DNA from: Holothuria scabra
Lineage: Eukaryota; Echinodermata; Holothuroidea; Aspidochirotida; Holothuriidae
Length of the DNA stretch: 64,000 bases
NCBI GenBank assembly: GCA_037179385.1
Contig: CM074179.1
Coordinates: forward strand, 37,995,224 to 38,059,223
Reading direction: 5' to 3'
Shown here: positions 24,392 through 37,149 of the stretch, piece by piece
Numbering within the stretch: the stretch's first letter is position 1
Layout: the number at the start of each line of letters is the position of its first letter
Translations under genes and position numbers: made by a program
Notes under the pieces: generated by a model
The model's database searches: none
The model's input: the letters and a program-made list of their open reading frames with translations, nothing else
What the model was told of the DNA's origin: nothing

Positions 24392-25155
24392 GCACTTATT
24401 AGCCGGAACTTCTGAGAAGACAATGTGGTTCATTCGTAAGCACAGGGTGTGATTAGTCGCTGTTTATCTCATGCAAATTTGCACATTCAGTTTTAAAACC
24501 TTTTTGTCGGACAAAAATTGTCACTGAAATATATCAGCTAAGGTGTCTTTGAAAAGCATAAATAAGCCATTCTTTCATAGTCAGAATTAATATTCCACAC
24601 CTGCTACAATTCTTTCATTTAGGACAACAGAACAACCGCCATTTTGATATTTCATGTAAGAAAAAGAAGTAGACAGTGCCTGTTTTTGTTTGTAAGATTG
24701 CTTTAAAACTATATACAGCCGTCCGTATGTGCAGCAAACACACGGCTCTACTAAAACGCCATTGCTGTGTATATTACTCAATGTGCAGGCAAGATTTATC
24801 AGTACTCACAATCTAGAAGACGGTGTATTTCAGACAGTTAACACCAGGCGTGGTTCTTCCCATTAACAACCTCTGATATTCTTCCTTCAGTTTTACAACA
24901 TTTTTGTCTGGTAAATAGTCTCACTTAAATATACCAATCACGACTTCCTTGAAAAAGCTTGGATATGTCAATCATTCGTTCATGATCCCAATTCATATTC
25001 CTCAACTACCAAGCTTTCAATGAAAGCAACACGACAACCGCCATATAGATATTTCATGTAATATAAATGTTTCTGTCAGTGAGTTTCGTTTAACAACTCT
25101 ACACAACCGTCCGCTTCTGCAGCAAACACACTGTTCTACTCATGCGCTATTGCTA
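24392..25155. repeat. Diverged tandem duplication, period ~400 bases
   Basis: 24392-24775 and about 24801-25155 are two diverged copies in direct order. Matching landmarks include CAGTTTTA then TTTTTGTC (24489, 24889), ACAACCGCCAT then GATATTTCATGTAA (24634, 25034), and GCAGCAAACACAC (24731, 25119). Neither copy codes for a recognisable protein. The offset shrinks from 400 to about 388 owing to small deletions. Confidence 0.7.
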
Positions 25156-28100
25156 GGCCTGTTCTAAATATTTGCATACGTCGATTCCCTTAACTGCGCA
25201 ACTCGTTTGTTAGAAAGGGAAATATTGGGGAAAGAAATCCTGGTGACAGTACAGTTTAGTAACTATTATGTAAATTGATCTAATTTTGCTTTTGACTGAA
25301 AAAAAGTCTTGACAACACTCCTTATAATCGGTTAATTTATACTAATCGTAGGGTCTTGTAATTTTAAAACGTCTTGCTAAAGTTTACGTGTATTAACCTT
25401 TTGCACACAGTTTTTAAGGCCATTTGTAATGATAGGCCGTCCAATTACGCACACAAAACGCGTGCATTAGCTTCCTTGTATACAACGCTATGTTAATATA
25501 GTGACATTTCTGTTAACACATGGGTGGCAGGAAGTTGAAATATGTAAGTGAAAGTTAATGCATGATATCAAGGAGCGTGATTCAGGAAACTGAAAATATA
25601 TATGCTTATGTAATTTGTTGTTTCTGTCTCGCATAACCCTCTGGAGGAATACCGAATTTTCACAACCTGTCAAATCAGTGTAAAACATTTTTGTATTGGT
25701 AAAGTCGAATGGGTGAAAGGTAAAGCTGACTCACATATTCGTGGTTATTGCCCGCTTATGCACCCTTGTATACATTTCACTGCTCCAGCTCAAGCTAGTT
25801 GAATTTAGTTCGACTCGGCTCAGCTGGAATTTTTTATCCGGGTTAAATGTTTGTTTTGGAACATCTGAGACTCGGTTTTTATCAAATGCCGTTCCTTATT
25901 TTTTTTCTCTCTTTTCAAGGATTTTCAACTAGGGTTGCTTCTCGACTGCTTTCACCTTGGTATTCGACTAGGCTCAACTTCCATCAACTGAGGTCTAGTA
26001 AAACAAGTCTTCAACTTTGTTACATGCAATTGCTTGGTCATTTCGCATAGGCCTACAGCTCCATACACATGGTTACAAGATTGTCGATAAACTGTAAGCG
26101 TACTTGTAGGGTAAAACATTCTGTGTTGCAATTGTATTCATTTATTCCTTGAAATGTAAGCTTATTATGTAATGACGGATGCGGGATACAGGAAATTGTT
26201 GTGTTAAAGTACGGTGCAGTCTATGTAAAGTGTGAAAATGAAGTCACTTTCAAGTTGTTTCAACCATTTTGAAAAAAAAAAAATAATAAAGTTTCAAGTA
26301 TTGACTGTACAGAACCTAAATAAAAAAGTGACATGTCACGAAAGTTTAAGACAATATGAAACAAGTTGTGATAAAGAGTTTCAGTTTGTACTAGTACTGT
26401 GGCAGGTAAAATGTATGTAAACAGCAGGAAACACTAAATGACTTTACAATATATTCATTTTACCACAGTTCGTACTCTGTTGAGCTGGATATTTTTGATG
26501 AAGGTATCAACACCTTAAACATCTTCAACAAAAGATACGTTTTTGGATCTATGTAAACAACTACGTACAAACATTAAGAATGATGAGACAGATGTGAAGA
26601 AAGTGGGAAAACATAACCCAAGAACTTTTAATGTTTTCAAAGTGCAAACCATTTTTTTGAAACCTTGACTTCATTTTCAAATGCACCGTGTAGATTGAAA
26701 CATGACATCACTTACGAAACAATCAAACTTGCACAAATAACACCCTCACATCGCAAAACATGTTAGTGTTAGCTATCTACTGTACTATTATGATGTTATA
26801 ATGCAATCATATGTTGACAAATAGAAGCATATAAGAGTCTAAGGAGTCATAAGAAAAAATATTTCAAATGTATCACATAGACGGTGGCTTTTCGATTAGA
26901 TATTTCCCTGGCACCTACCCTAAATATTCCTCTGTTCCTCCTCGACTGTAATTTAAGGGGGAATGTTTTCATGTGAACTTGTCTCAAAGGTAGTAGACTG
27001 TCCTTGTTTGTTGAAGATGACGTGGATAAATTTTGTCTCTTCAACTGTGAAATTTACTAGGGGTGACTGTTTGGTTTACTTTGAATACGCAATATTGCAG
27101 TCCAAAAATACTATGAAAGACACTCTGAAGAACAACAGTCAGAAAACTGTGAGCTTTAGCTGTTTCTTCAAAATAAATGTAGGAAGACTCTTGCCCTTTA
27201 ATAGTAAAATGTTAAACAAGGGAGTAGCCCCCGGTTGATGTTACTATAATGATTCTCATTGGTACATTGTACTTGATCCCCCATTTGAATAGGTGACGAG
27301 GGCAAGGGTTATGACAATATATAGACGCAATTGTGCTGGAGTAGTTTTTTTTACGAATACTTCCATACACATCGTGCATACACTTACCTTGACGTCAAGT
27401 AGAAGCCGTCTTACAAGTCATTACGGATGACGGCCCTGTTTCGACCACAAACATACTTAAGTACTTCCAAATGCTTAAGCGAAATTTAGTTTTTTGGCTT
27501 TTGGCTAACTTTAGATAAAGTTAGTTTGAATGAGCAAAACATTGATTCAAAACAAAAACTTAATCATTTTTTCCATATCGTATATGGGCGACACAGTGAT
27601 AGTAGGAGTTGAACAATAAAGATCACAATTCAATTCAAACGGGCTGGAAGAGGTAAATTTCGGAGACCTGGCAATTAAAAAAAAAATAAAAGATCGCAAG
27701 AACACGCGCCACCGGAGAATTGCGCTCCGGTGATATTAGTATTTGCCTTATCACCTTTCATAGCCTCATTAACAGAGCAATTTGCTCTCCCAATTCATCA
27801 GAAAATTCTGGCACTCCTTTCTATATTAAAGTTCTTAAGTTTTGTCTGAAAAAATAGGTTTGGTACATTTTATATGGTAATTTTAGTTTGTTAAGTTTTA
27901 TTACAGTGAACATTTCTGCAAAAAAGCTCAAACTAACAATTGTTTACAAGCCTGGAAAATACCATTCCTGGCTGTCTGAGAAGTCGCAATTTCCAAAGGT
28001 AAATATACACTTAGCGTCTGCCGATGGCAGCAGATCGTTTTAGTAGTGAAACTTACAGTTTTGTTTTTAGAGTGTGGGCATCTGTGCATCATGGAATTTT

Positions 28101-30483
28101 GTGATTTACTGCAGGCAATGGTATCTAGTTATTCAAGTAAACTTTTCAGCCCGTTATACTGCTTCTCCAATACATGACTGAGCATCCTTGGTATAGTAGC
28201 TATCGGAGGTGAAGCCAGGAGATGCCTTATATTAGTGTTAATGCACATGGCTGCTGTATTACACTGTTATTTGTCAGGCGGTGTAATGTACACCTACTGT
28301 TTAATATACATGGAAAGACAAGTTGGTTTTGATCCTCGAAAGCTGTGTTTTGGAATCAGTCAATTTCATGAAAACTGCGATTACAGGCCGCCCTCTCCAT
28401 TGTAATATCCGTCAGAAAAAGAAAATAAAAATAAAAAAAAACAAAAAGCACACACGTTGTGGACGAAAAGTGGGCTTAAAAAAGCAGTTAAGTTTTAGTA
28501 CGAATCAATTAGGCTACAACCCAGACGGTCATTGGGATGTGTTTCTATTCCGCTTCAAGTTAACACAAATGAAGGTAATACCGCACATTATCTCCACGAC
28601 CAACTCATTCCAGCTGTATTTCAAATTTGACTACCATAAATAATAGAATAATTTCTTTAGTAACCCATCTGTTTGGTTCCAACAGTTTTTCAGGTGAATG
28701 TGTCAACTAACCCTAAACCAACCCCAAACTCTAACCATAAACTTTACACTACAGCCATAACCCTTAGACTCAATTCCAATAAGCGGTAGACCAATTAGAC
28801 GGGGACTGATTAAACCCAAGCAAACGAAACCGGAAACAGATTCATGAGACAAAAAGGAAAAGAGAGTCTAATGAGAAAGAGGACCAACATACACTAAGCT
28901 AAACAGGTGTGAATGAGAGGATGACCAATGAGACAATACAATGTAGTGGTCTCGCATTAAGTAATTAGAGTACTCTTTCCCACACGGATGTGAATATGTG
29001 GTAACTGTACCTTGGTATGACAACGAGGGTATAACTAATATATGATGGACACCGGGTTCATGTCTATTGCCAAGGGTAAACAGAATAAATCCCCATTTTT
29101 TTTTAGTATTAGTAAATAATGCTTTCTCTCGAGAATCAAGAAGTGTCCAAGCAGATTTTTGAGTGAATATAGAAAGACAACTTCCCGAGTTCGGAACACG
29201 GCACAGGATAATTTAGCATCTTCTCTTCAGTGCCTACGACTATTACATTTTAAGAGAACCAGATCAGGAGTGAAAAAGTAAAGTAACATTGCGTAGTTGG
29301 TTACAAGTCCTCACGTGTAATTTCGTATTGTGTCAAAAAGGCTTGTCAGGAACCTAAAGCGTCACTTTACATGAAGTTTATTTCAAATAAGACGTGTTAA
29401 AGAGTAAGGTCATATCATCGTGGAATACCATTTCCTTGCGTGATACCACGTAAAGATTGGGGTCATAATTGCACTGAGGTGTTCGCAGGGATCGCTCTTA
29501 AAAGAATTGCCCAGAACCAAGTATATATTTGAAATGTTATAGGGGACGTATGCTAAGATTTCAGGTTTAATTTTTATTTTTTTCCTATGTTCAGTTCTCG
29601 AAACATTATCAATTGAACTACGTGGCAAATTTTCTACGTAAAATTAACTTGAAGCAAGCAGGCATGACGTCATGAATTCACATTGTTAACCAATATTTTG
29701 TGTTTATTTACAAATTACCACCAACTTTATAGAACTAAATTTTGATGTGTAAATACCACTCGTGCATCCTGAGCAATGAAGTTTTAGAACCTTTACATGC
29801 CGCAGGGGCAAAAGAACGTCCATAATTAAATCAAGGTTAAACTAGTAAAAAAGTCGAATGAAGAAAAATAACACATTGGTCAAGAATGTGAAGCCATGAC
29901 TTCACAGCGGCTTGCTTCAGGAACACTTTCTAAAAAAATGTCAATTGCAATTGTTTATACCTCGTGAACCGAACATGTTAAATGAATGAAACATTCACCA
30001 GAATACTTAGAATATGCTCCTCTTGAATCACCTGAAAAATAAATTTGGCTCTGGACCATTCTTTGAATGCCAGTGTTTTAATTTGAGGATGCTAAGTGGT
30101 GGCTGCAACGGTTTGCCACTATTGTGCAACACAACCAGGGCACACAAGAGTCATTGCTGGCTATTACTGGACAGTAGACTATGGCTAAAACATTGCCTAC
30201 TACACATTCAAAAACAATATGTACAGGACTTACATTTTTATTTTGTGCACTTAATGGCGAAACAAGTTTGGTGTGGGGCACCAAATGTATGATACACTTC
30301 TTTTAATGTTGTTGTTGCATGGGTTGCTTTTAGAGATGTAAGTCCTATCAATGAAGGGGGAAGAATAATGGCCTAAAGTCTTTATGTGATCTCGACTATT
30401 CAAAACACCCCTGGCACCAACATTTATATAACAGTCGTAACGTCACAATTCTTACTCAATGTACCATAGCCTATCACATGGGT
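25156..30483. other. No gene supported
   Basis: A long stretch with only short ORFs. Small palindromes lie at 27710-27732 (CACCGGAG, 7-base loop, CTCCGGTG) and 27774-27788 (AGAGCAA-T-TTGCTCT). Poly-A runs are at 26272 and 28420-28440. A TAACCCTAAACCAACCCC stretch lies near 28710-28770. Intergenic or intronic. Confidence 0.45.
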
Positions 30484-30530
30484 TTCACTAGCTCGGTGGG
30501 TAGAGCGTCCGTAGCTAGCCTGAAGAATGA
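30484..30530 (+). mobile_element. tRNA-like SINE head fragment
   Basis: TAGCTCGGTGGGTAGAGCG is a strong Pol III A box, as in real tRNAs. No T arm or B box follows, so this is a truncated tRNA-derived element rather than a tRNA gene. Confidence 0.45.
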
Positions 30531-31973
30531 TTTCACTAATGCATTAAGTCCCAACTTGGGGTCCACTGACACCTTGTTGTCCGTGATGCTTGTTTAAGAG
30601 AAGAATAGAACAATTATGTCCGCAAAAAACTAGAGTGCTTTAAAAAATTTAAACGAAAAATTGTAGGCAGATAAAACTACAAATCATACATCACACCGTA
30701 CTCGGTAAGCATTGTCTTGCTTTGAATAATTTTCCCTATTCATAGTAGCAGGCAATGTCCCCTTTGATTAAAAGCTACAAACTGTTACCATAGAGCAGAA
30801 GTATCGGTAAACAAGTTGTTCTCCCACCAACCAATCGCACTTGATTCTGAGTTAGTCTGTCGCTGTAAATGAAGTCGGTCAATGAGGCTCTAAGTCCATG
30901 TCATCCCTATTGTAGTCTTTCAGGTTTGGGCTGTGCAGCCATTTTTGGCATATTACGTGCAACGCAGTCAACATCCATATGCCCCTTGTTATCTGTAGGG
31001 CCCTGTTTTCACGGCATTTTTCTTTTTCTGATCTGCCGGCGTGAAAGCCCTTGAAAAACTCAGTTAGAGTCACTATCTTCAAATGAATATTCGATATTCC
31101 CTTAAGTTTGGAACAGCCCAAGTGGTCCTCGGTGAAGAGGGGTTGAGAACCTAGGCACTAATGTATTAACCAATAAACCACTGTTCCATATGACCTAATA
31201 CAACAGTTCAAATAGGCCTATGTACTGCAAAAGCCATAACATGCATGTTCATAAGATTTTCTTTACATGTCCATGTTATAGTGTATACTATAACGGATAC
31301 CATGAAACAAATAGCTCTTATTATCAGTCACAAACAGAGACTACCTGATACTCCTATTATGTACAGTACATCCTGAGCTGCTTCCTGTTAACATGTTGTC
31401 CTAAGGAAACAGGGCAAATCATGTACTGTGTACCTCTTTTCCGTACTTTAGCTACAGACTCTCAACATGGCAGTGCTAACGAAGCTGTACAACGGTATCG
31501 ATCCTACACCATAACACGGCACTTTTGTGATATGAACATCCGGATGTAAGCAAACTGCCAGGATGGGTTCAAAGGGGGTTGTGAAATCCTGTTGAAGTAA
31601 AGGGTATATAACTATGGTAACTTGAAAATAAAATGCTGAAAGTTTTTTTAGGGTGCCTGAACCATGAGATCAATATAATTATTGAAAGGGATAGGGTATT
31701 TCAGATTGTTGTAATGCTATTGTAACTGGCAGGATATGCAGACTGCTCAACGCTTAGAGGTAACTTTTACTCACTCGAGAATTATGCAAGTCTTCTGGCT
31801 TCTAGTCAGATGTAATTGGTGCTAAAAGCGTGGTAAATAATCCGTTTATTCTTTTTCACTTACTATGAACATTGTTTGAAATTGCTGTCTTTATTAGCTT
31901 AGACTGAAGATGAAGTTGACTGGGTTGCTAAGAACAGCTTTCCACACATTCACAGAGAATTGTTTCATGTAAG
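30531..31973. other. No gene seen
   Basis: Only short overlapping ORFs on both strands; no domains, RNA arms or clear repeats recognised. Confidence 0.5.
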
Positions 31974-32170
31974 GCCTGTTGAAACCGACAATGTAAAAAC
32001 TTACCTATAATGTAAAAACAACCCTTAATTAAAAAAAAAGAAGAAAATACCGATAATTTAAAAAAATTTTGAACCGATAACTGAATGAAAAAAAAAAAAA
32101 AAAAACGATAATGTAAAAAGTGTTCTAACGAAGGTTTCATAATAATGATCCTACCTTTAGGTGTGTGTAG

Positions 32171-32202
<32 letters not shown>

Positions 32203-32300
32203 TCACATAGGCATGGGTAGGTAAGCTGACAGGCGGCAAACGGACAGGGCGAGAAAGCAAATACGTTCGTAGGGGGGGTCGTGTGTACATGGGCATGTAC
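31974..32300 (-). repeat. CCGATAATGTAAAA repeat, copy 1
   Basis: On the minus strand it carries CGCCTGTCAGCTTACCTAC, then a run of TTTTTACATTATCGGT words separated by T-rich spacers. The same order occurs on the plus strand at 37944-38260. A (GT)n run (32161-32198) is embedded. The short words make several near-tandem 17-20-base units. Confidence 0.65.
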
Positions 32301-32993
32301 CGTACACTGTTTGAATTTATTTGTGATTAAACTCTAAACACAGTTGGTCAAACATAGCACAAGCTACATTGTTGCACGATGTTGCCTTATTACATAAATT
32401 TTGCCCAATAAATCTAACAAAGTTTGCTACAAATTTTCAATGTGCTATGTTTCCCCAACATTGGGAAATTATGGGGCGGTGCGCACTGTTTAGAAAAAAT
32501 CTTTACTGGCTAACGATAGAATAATCCCTAACCTAATCCCTAACCCTAAATAAGAATACAATCCATATAATACAATGGCAACAGCCAATCAAGAAACATA
32601 CTGTAAAACAGTGCGCATCAACCCGAAATTTTTGCCCATCTATTCTAAGAGTGAATAATTGACTATTTTGTGCGTAAGTTCAGCCTTCATCATGGGAGTA
32701 GCGAGGAATTTTTTTTTTTTTTTTGGAGGGGGGGGGGGGCAACTACAGGATTTGATCTACATCCGCGGGAGTTTCTAACCGTCCGCGGGTAGAAACAAAT
32801 AGGAAACGATTGCTTTTCCCTGAGCATTTATTTCTAATTATTTACATATTTACTTTAAAGTACACTTTCAATCACCCGGTCTCCGGGCTTATCGGTGCGA
32901 TCAGAGTCGAAAAAGGACGAGGCGTCCACTGCTCTGTATAGCGCCTCCTCAGTGAGAGATTGTCATCTTTCTGTGATGAGAAGAGCCAAGACC
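32301..32993. other. No gene; homopolymer junction
   Basis: Contains a poly-T run joined to a poly-G run with a short GGA step (about 32706-32739). Nothing coding was seen. Confidence 0.5.
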
Positions 32994-33067
32994 GCCTTCA
33001 TAGCCTAATTGTTTTGAGGCACCTGCCCTTAAAGTAGGAGGTCTGGGTTCGAGTCCCAGTGGAGGTG
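32994..33067 (+). tRNA. tRNA-like sequence, possible pseudogene, anticodon position TTA
   Basis: Folds as a 74-base cloverleaf. The acceptor GCCTTCA pairs with TGGAGGT (two G-T pairs). The D stem is GCCT/AGGC, the anticodon stem CCTGC/GTAGG with loop CCTTAAA, the T stem CTGGG/CCCAG with loop TTCGAGT. The A box (33001-33012) and B box GGTTCGAGTCC (33046-33056) are good, and TTTTT at 33073-33077 would stop Pol III. Oddities: position 33 is C instead of the near-universal T, and the anticodon read as TTA would pair with the stop codon TAA. The variable loop is short, unlike a tRNA-Leu. It may be a tRNA pseudogene or the head of a SINE; a SINE body was not recognised downstream. Confidence 0.45.
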
Positions 33068-33147
33068 GTCAATTTTTCGCTGAGGTTGATTTCATTTATT
33101 CCTTTCACTTTATACGATGCTTTCCTATTTATTTCTCATAACTTTCA

Positions 33148-33254
<107 letters not shown>

Positions 33255-33256
33255 GT

Positions 33257-33602
33257 CTAATTCGGCACTTACGGGGAAAGTTGCTGTTGGAAAGTCGACC
33301 TAAGGGGGAAAAAGTTTCGGGCTAAATATTAGTTTCGCCTTAACGTTTCCACACACTTTTTCTATAGGAATACGTAAACGGACAAGGGCGCCCTCCTAGT
33401 TTAACAAACTAGATACAATTACTTCAAAGTTGTCAAATTTACGGACACCTAGCTGTTAACACGAACGGATAGCTTGCCACTGAAATAACGTTAGGTATAT
33501 GTACAGACGTTAGGGCGAATTCTTTTTCTTACGTATTTTATTGTTATTTTTCGCCCGATGTACAAGCAGATATAACAATTTCCCCTTGAGGTGGGAATAA
33601 GC
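33257..33602 (+). mobile_element. TA-flanked hairpin MITE, copy A
   Basis: About 346 bases beginning CTAATTCGGCACTTACGGGG and ending with the complement of TTATTCCCACCTCAAGGGG. The ends are thus imperfect inverted repeats. A second, inner inverted pair (TTTCGCCTTAACGTTTC near 33333 and the complement of ATTCGCCCTAACGTCTG near 33505) makes the whole unit fold. It has no coding capacity and lies between (TA)n tracts, suggesting a TA target as in Tc1/mariner-type elements. This copy has diverged clearly from copies B-D. Confidence 0.75.
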
Positions 33603-33607
33603 TATAA

Positions 33608-33610
<3 letters not shown>

Positions 33611-33651
<41 letters not shown>

Positions 33652-33663
33652 TATTTACTAATG

Positions 33664-33709
<46 letters not shown>
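33611..33709. repeat. Two (TA)n tracts round a palindromic step
   Basis: (TA)n at 33611-33649 and 33666-33709, separated by TTTACTAATGGTTTT. The second tract is bordered on the other side by AAAACCATTAGTGAA, so arm-(TA)n-arm forms a long near-perfect palindrome at the left edge of the Penelope-like element. Confidence 0.9.
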
Positions 33710-33713
<4 letters not shown>

Positions 33714-34035
33714 CATTAGTGAAGAAACAAGACAACTTGTAGTTTCAGTTTCAGGAGTCTATTTCTAATTTTCAGCAACACAGTGCCTTTCTCAGGAAAA
33801 CAACCCTTAATGACAAAAAGACTCCAACACTCTCTACACAAATAGACATAAAAAGCAAGGAATAAAAGAAGAACAGAAAATTACTTGACCGGAACTAAAT
33901 AATGTACCACTTATATATACAGAAGCGTTACACTGGACGGGCAAGAGAACAAAGAAGAAAAGAAAGCTGAAACACCGGCCAGCAGCGAGAAAACGGGAAT
34001 TAACAAAACTCTTATTAGACAGCACTCGAGGGCCG

Positions 34036-34569
34036 TCACCTCGGCTTTCTGTTCTGGCTGTCAAAGCCATCACTAAGACGATCAGGCCATATTGTACCCA
34101 GTTTGTTCCACATCCATAATCTCTCAATAGAGCCAAGTTTCCTGGGTGCCTTATCCAAGACAAGTTTACTAGACAAATCCGGGGGGAAAGTAGGAAGCGC
34201 CATGGATTGTTAAATTATTAACTTAAACTCATTAGGTGAGTGTTCCGACTGATGAGAGTACAGTCTAAAACAACCCTTCATGAAATCATTATCCTCCCCC
34301 TCACTCACTAACCTAACCCTGTTCCTAAGGGCACAACGATGATTATCCATACGTTCTTTAAGGTTTGTTGTCATTCCCACATATTGCATCCAACATTCTG
34401 GACCGAAAATACAATAAACCACCCAAGTAGCCGTACAGTTGACATTAGGAGCCTTCACTTTATAAACTCTACCACTTGACTTACTGGTAACCTTATTGGT
34501 GTTCACAAGGCTCTTGCATAATATGCAACTTGGAGGCTGACTAAAGGATACTAAAAGTCTATGGGGCAC
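34036..34569 (-). pseudogene. GIY-YIG endonuclease part of the Penelope-like element, broken
   Basis: The frame from 34569 has a Cys motif (CILC) and then WVVYCIF and YVGMTTNLKERMDNHR. These correspond to the GIY and YIG strands and the R/H-containing helix of the single-strand-nicking endonuclease that these elements use for insertion. It follows the reverse transcriptase with one frame change near 34560. The frame stops at 34210, but the expected C-terminus (ERLWMWNKLGTIWP) continues in another frame to a TGA at 34038-34036, so at least one more frameshift lies near 34200. Inactive as it stands. Confidence 0.8.
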
Positions 34570-35560
34570 CGCCTCCTCATAATCGGAGAAAGATGCAATA
34601 ACGGCTGGTGTCGTCCGAGAATCTGTTGGATATTAGGCAGCCCCGGGTGATATTCAACCACAAGAGGTACGCGATGTGAGAGCGCTTCCTCTTGATCGTG
34701 TGACTGAGAACAATCCCTGAGAGCACGATTAATTGCCGCTTTAACCTTACGCTTAGAATGACCACGTTTATTTAAAGCAGCAGCAAGCTCAGTACACCTG
34801 CGTTCAACAAGTTCGGGGGAAGAACAAATAGAATTAATGCGTTTAGTCAGGCTATAGGCAATAATCCGCTTAACGTGACCCGGATGGCAACTATCAGAAA
34901 AAAGATAAAGCATGGTATCCGTTGGTTTGCGATAAACATCGGTTTCTAATGATCCACAAGCTTCAAGCTTAATTGTTACATCAAGAAAATTAATAGCATC
35001 ATGAGAAATGTCAGCAGTAAACTTTATGGAATCATGAAAAGAGTTTAAGCGGCCCAAAAATTCATAAAATTTATCTTCCCCGTGCAATTAGATAAGAAAG
35101 CAATCGTCAATATAACGCCAAAAAACTTCGGAACGAGGATACAATCTGCAAAGAATGATTTTTCAAATTCAGCCATAAAAATGTTGGCATGAGCCGGCGC
35201 CATCTTCGTTCCGATAGCAGTGCCCGATGTCTGTAAAAACAATTCAGAATTAAATTCGAAAATATTTTGCTTCAGAACAATTTCAGCCATCTCACAAACT
35301 CCAGAAACCACCTTACTTGGAAGATGACACTTTCTCATGAAGGAACCTAGAGCATCTACACCATCCTTATGCGGTATAGATGGATACAGCGCCACCACAT
35401 CAATCGAGGCTAACAAGGCCCCTTGTGGTAAAGGGGGTAAATTTGTAAGCTTTTTTTAGAAAGTCAAAGGTGTCTTTCAAGTAAGAGTCGATAAGAGGGA
35501 CTAGCGGATTAATGAAATAATCCACTTACTCGGACAAATTTTCAGTCATGTTTGGTCATT
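34551..35560 (-). pseudogene. Penelope-like reverse transcriptase, broken
   Basis: Recognised by SIDVVALYPSIPHKDG (motif A region), TSGTAIGTKMAPAHANIFMA (motif B region), the catalytic YIDD at 35114-35103 and, downstream, FLDVTIKLE and KPTDTMLYLFSDSCHPGH, all typical of Penelope-type enzymes. Damage seen: an in-frame TAA at a tyrosine-like position near 35526; a frame change in the A run near 35450; a frame change in the T run at about 35118-35125, just before YIDD; and a TAA at 35090-35088. The reading frame then stays open to 34551. The N-terminal part upstream of 35560 is missing or replaced by the terminal repeat. Confidence 0.85.
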
Positions 35561-35704
35561 TTGGGTTGTTTTCTTAAGAAAGGCACAGTGCTGCTGAAAA
35601 TTTGAAATAGATTAGTGAAACTGAAACTACAAGTTGTCTTGTTTTTTCACTAAGGGTTTTATACTGAGTGCTTCTAGTGATGTTCCTGTTTGGACTTATT
35701 GCTC

Positions 35705-36358
<654 letters not shown>

Positions 36359-36710
36359 CTAATTCGGCACTAATTCGGGGGAAAGTTGTTGTTGAAAAGT
36401 CGACCGTAAGGGGAAAATTTTTTGGGGGCGAAATATAAGTTTCGCCGTAACGTTTCTACACACTCTTTCTATATGAATACGTAAACGGACAAGGACGCCC
36501 TCCTAGATTTACAAAGTAGATACAATTACTTCAAAGTTGTCAAATTTACGGACACCTAGCTGTTAACACGAACGGATGGCTGGCCATTGAAATAACGTTA
36601 GTTATATGTTTAGACGTTAAGGCGAATTCTTTTTACTAAGTATTTTATTGTTCTTATTTTGCACTAGGTACAAGCCGATATAACAAATTCCCCTTAAGGC
36701 GGGAATTAGC

Positions 36711-36711
<1 letters not shown>
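36359..36711 (+). mobile_element. TA-flanked hairpin MITE, copy B
   Basis: First member of a direct triplication (B, C, D). It begins CTAATTCGGCACTAATTCGG and ends GGCGGGAATTAGCG. It differs from C and D at single sites, for example ACACGAACGG where C and D read ACAGGAACGG, and CACTAGGTAC where they read CACTATGTAC. The inner pair TTTCGCCGTAACG and AGACGTTAAGGCG is retained. Confidence 0.8.
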
Positions 36712-36713
<2 letters not shown>

Positions 36714-36788
<75 letters not shown>

Positions 36789-36790
36789 CA
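36714..36790. repeat. (TA)n microsatellite
   Basis: Separates MITE copies B and C; ends with TTTATATATACATATTTCA, a phrase repeated before copy D and nearly so before copy B. Confidence 0.95.
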
Positions 36791-36797
36791 TATTTCA

Positions 36798-37149
36798 CTA
36801 ATTCGGCACTAATTCGGGGGAAAGTTGTTGTTGAAAAGTCGACCGTAAGGGGAAAATTTTTTGGGGGCGAAATATAAGTTTCGCCGTAACGTTTCTACAC
36901 ACTCTTTCTATATGAATACGTAAACGGACAAGGACGCCCTCCTAGATTTACAAAGTAGATACAATTACTTCAAAGTTGTCAAATTTACGGACACCTAGCT
37001 GTTAACAGGAACGGATGGCTGGCCATTGAAATAACGTTAGTTATATGTTTAGACGTTAAGGCGAATTCTTTTTACTAAGTATTTTATTGTTCTTATTTTG
37101 CACTATGTACAAGCCGATATAACAAATTCCCCTTAAGGCGGGAATTAGC

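Larger units (their letters stand above)
33709..35661 (-). mobile_element. Penelope-like retroelement with inverted terminal repeats
   Basis: The element's sense strand is minus. About 100 bases at 33709-33807 (AAAACCATTAGTG to AAAACAACCC) recur as an inverted copy at 35563-35661, with small differences. Between them lie a reverse transcriptase (about 35550-34560) and a GIY-YIG endonuclease (about 34569-34036), the order typical of endonuclease-bearing Penelope-like elements, followed by about 220 bases of 3' untranslated sequence. Terminal repeats of these elements may be direct or inverted; here they are inverted. The coding part is short at its N-terminus and broken by frameshifts and stops, so this copy is dead and 5'-truncated. 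(TA)n tracts lie on both sides. Insertion site and target duplication were not resolved. Confidence 0.85.

Noticed and set aside
32530..32560. CCTAATCCCTAACCCTAAA resembling telomere repeats
   Set aside because: Only two imperfect units; no TTAGGG array in the window.
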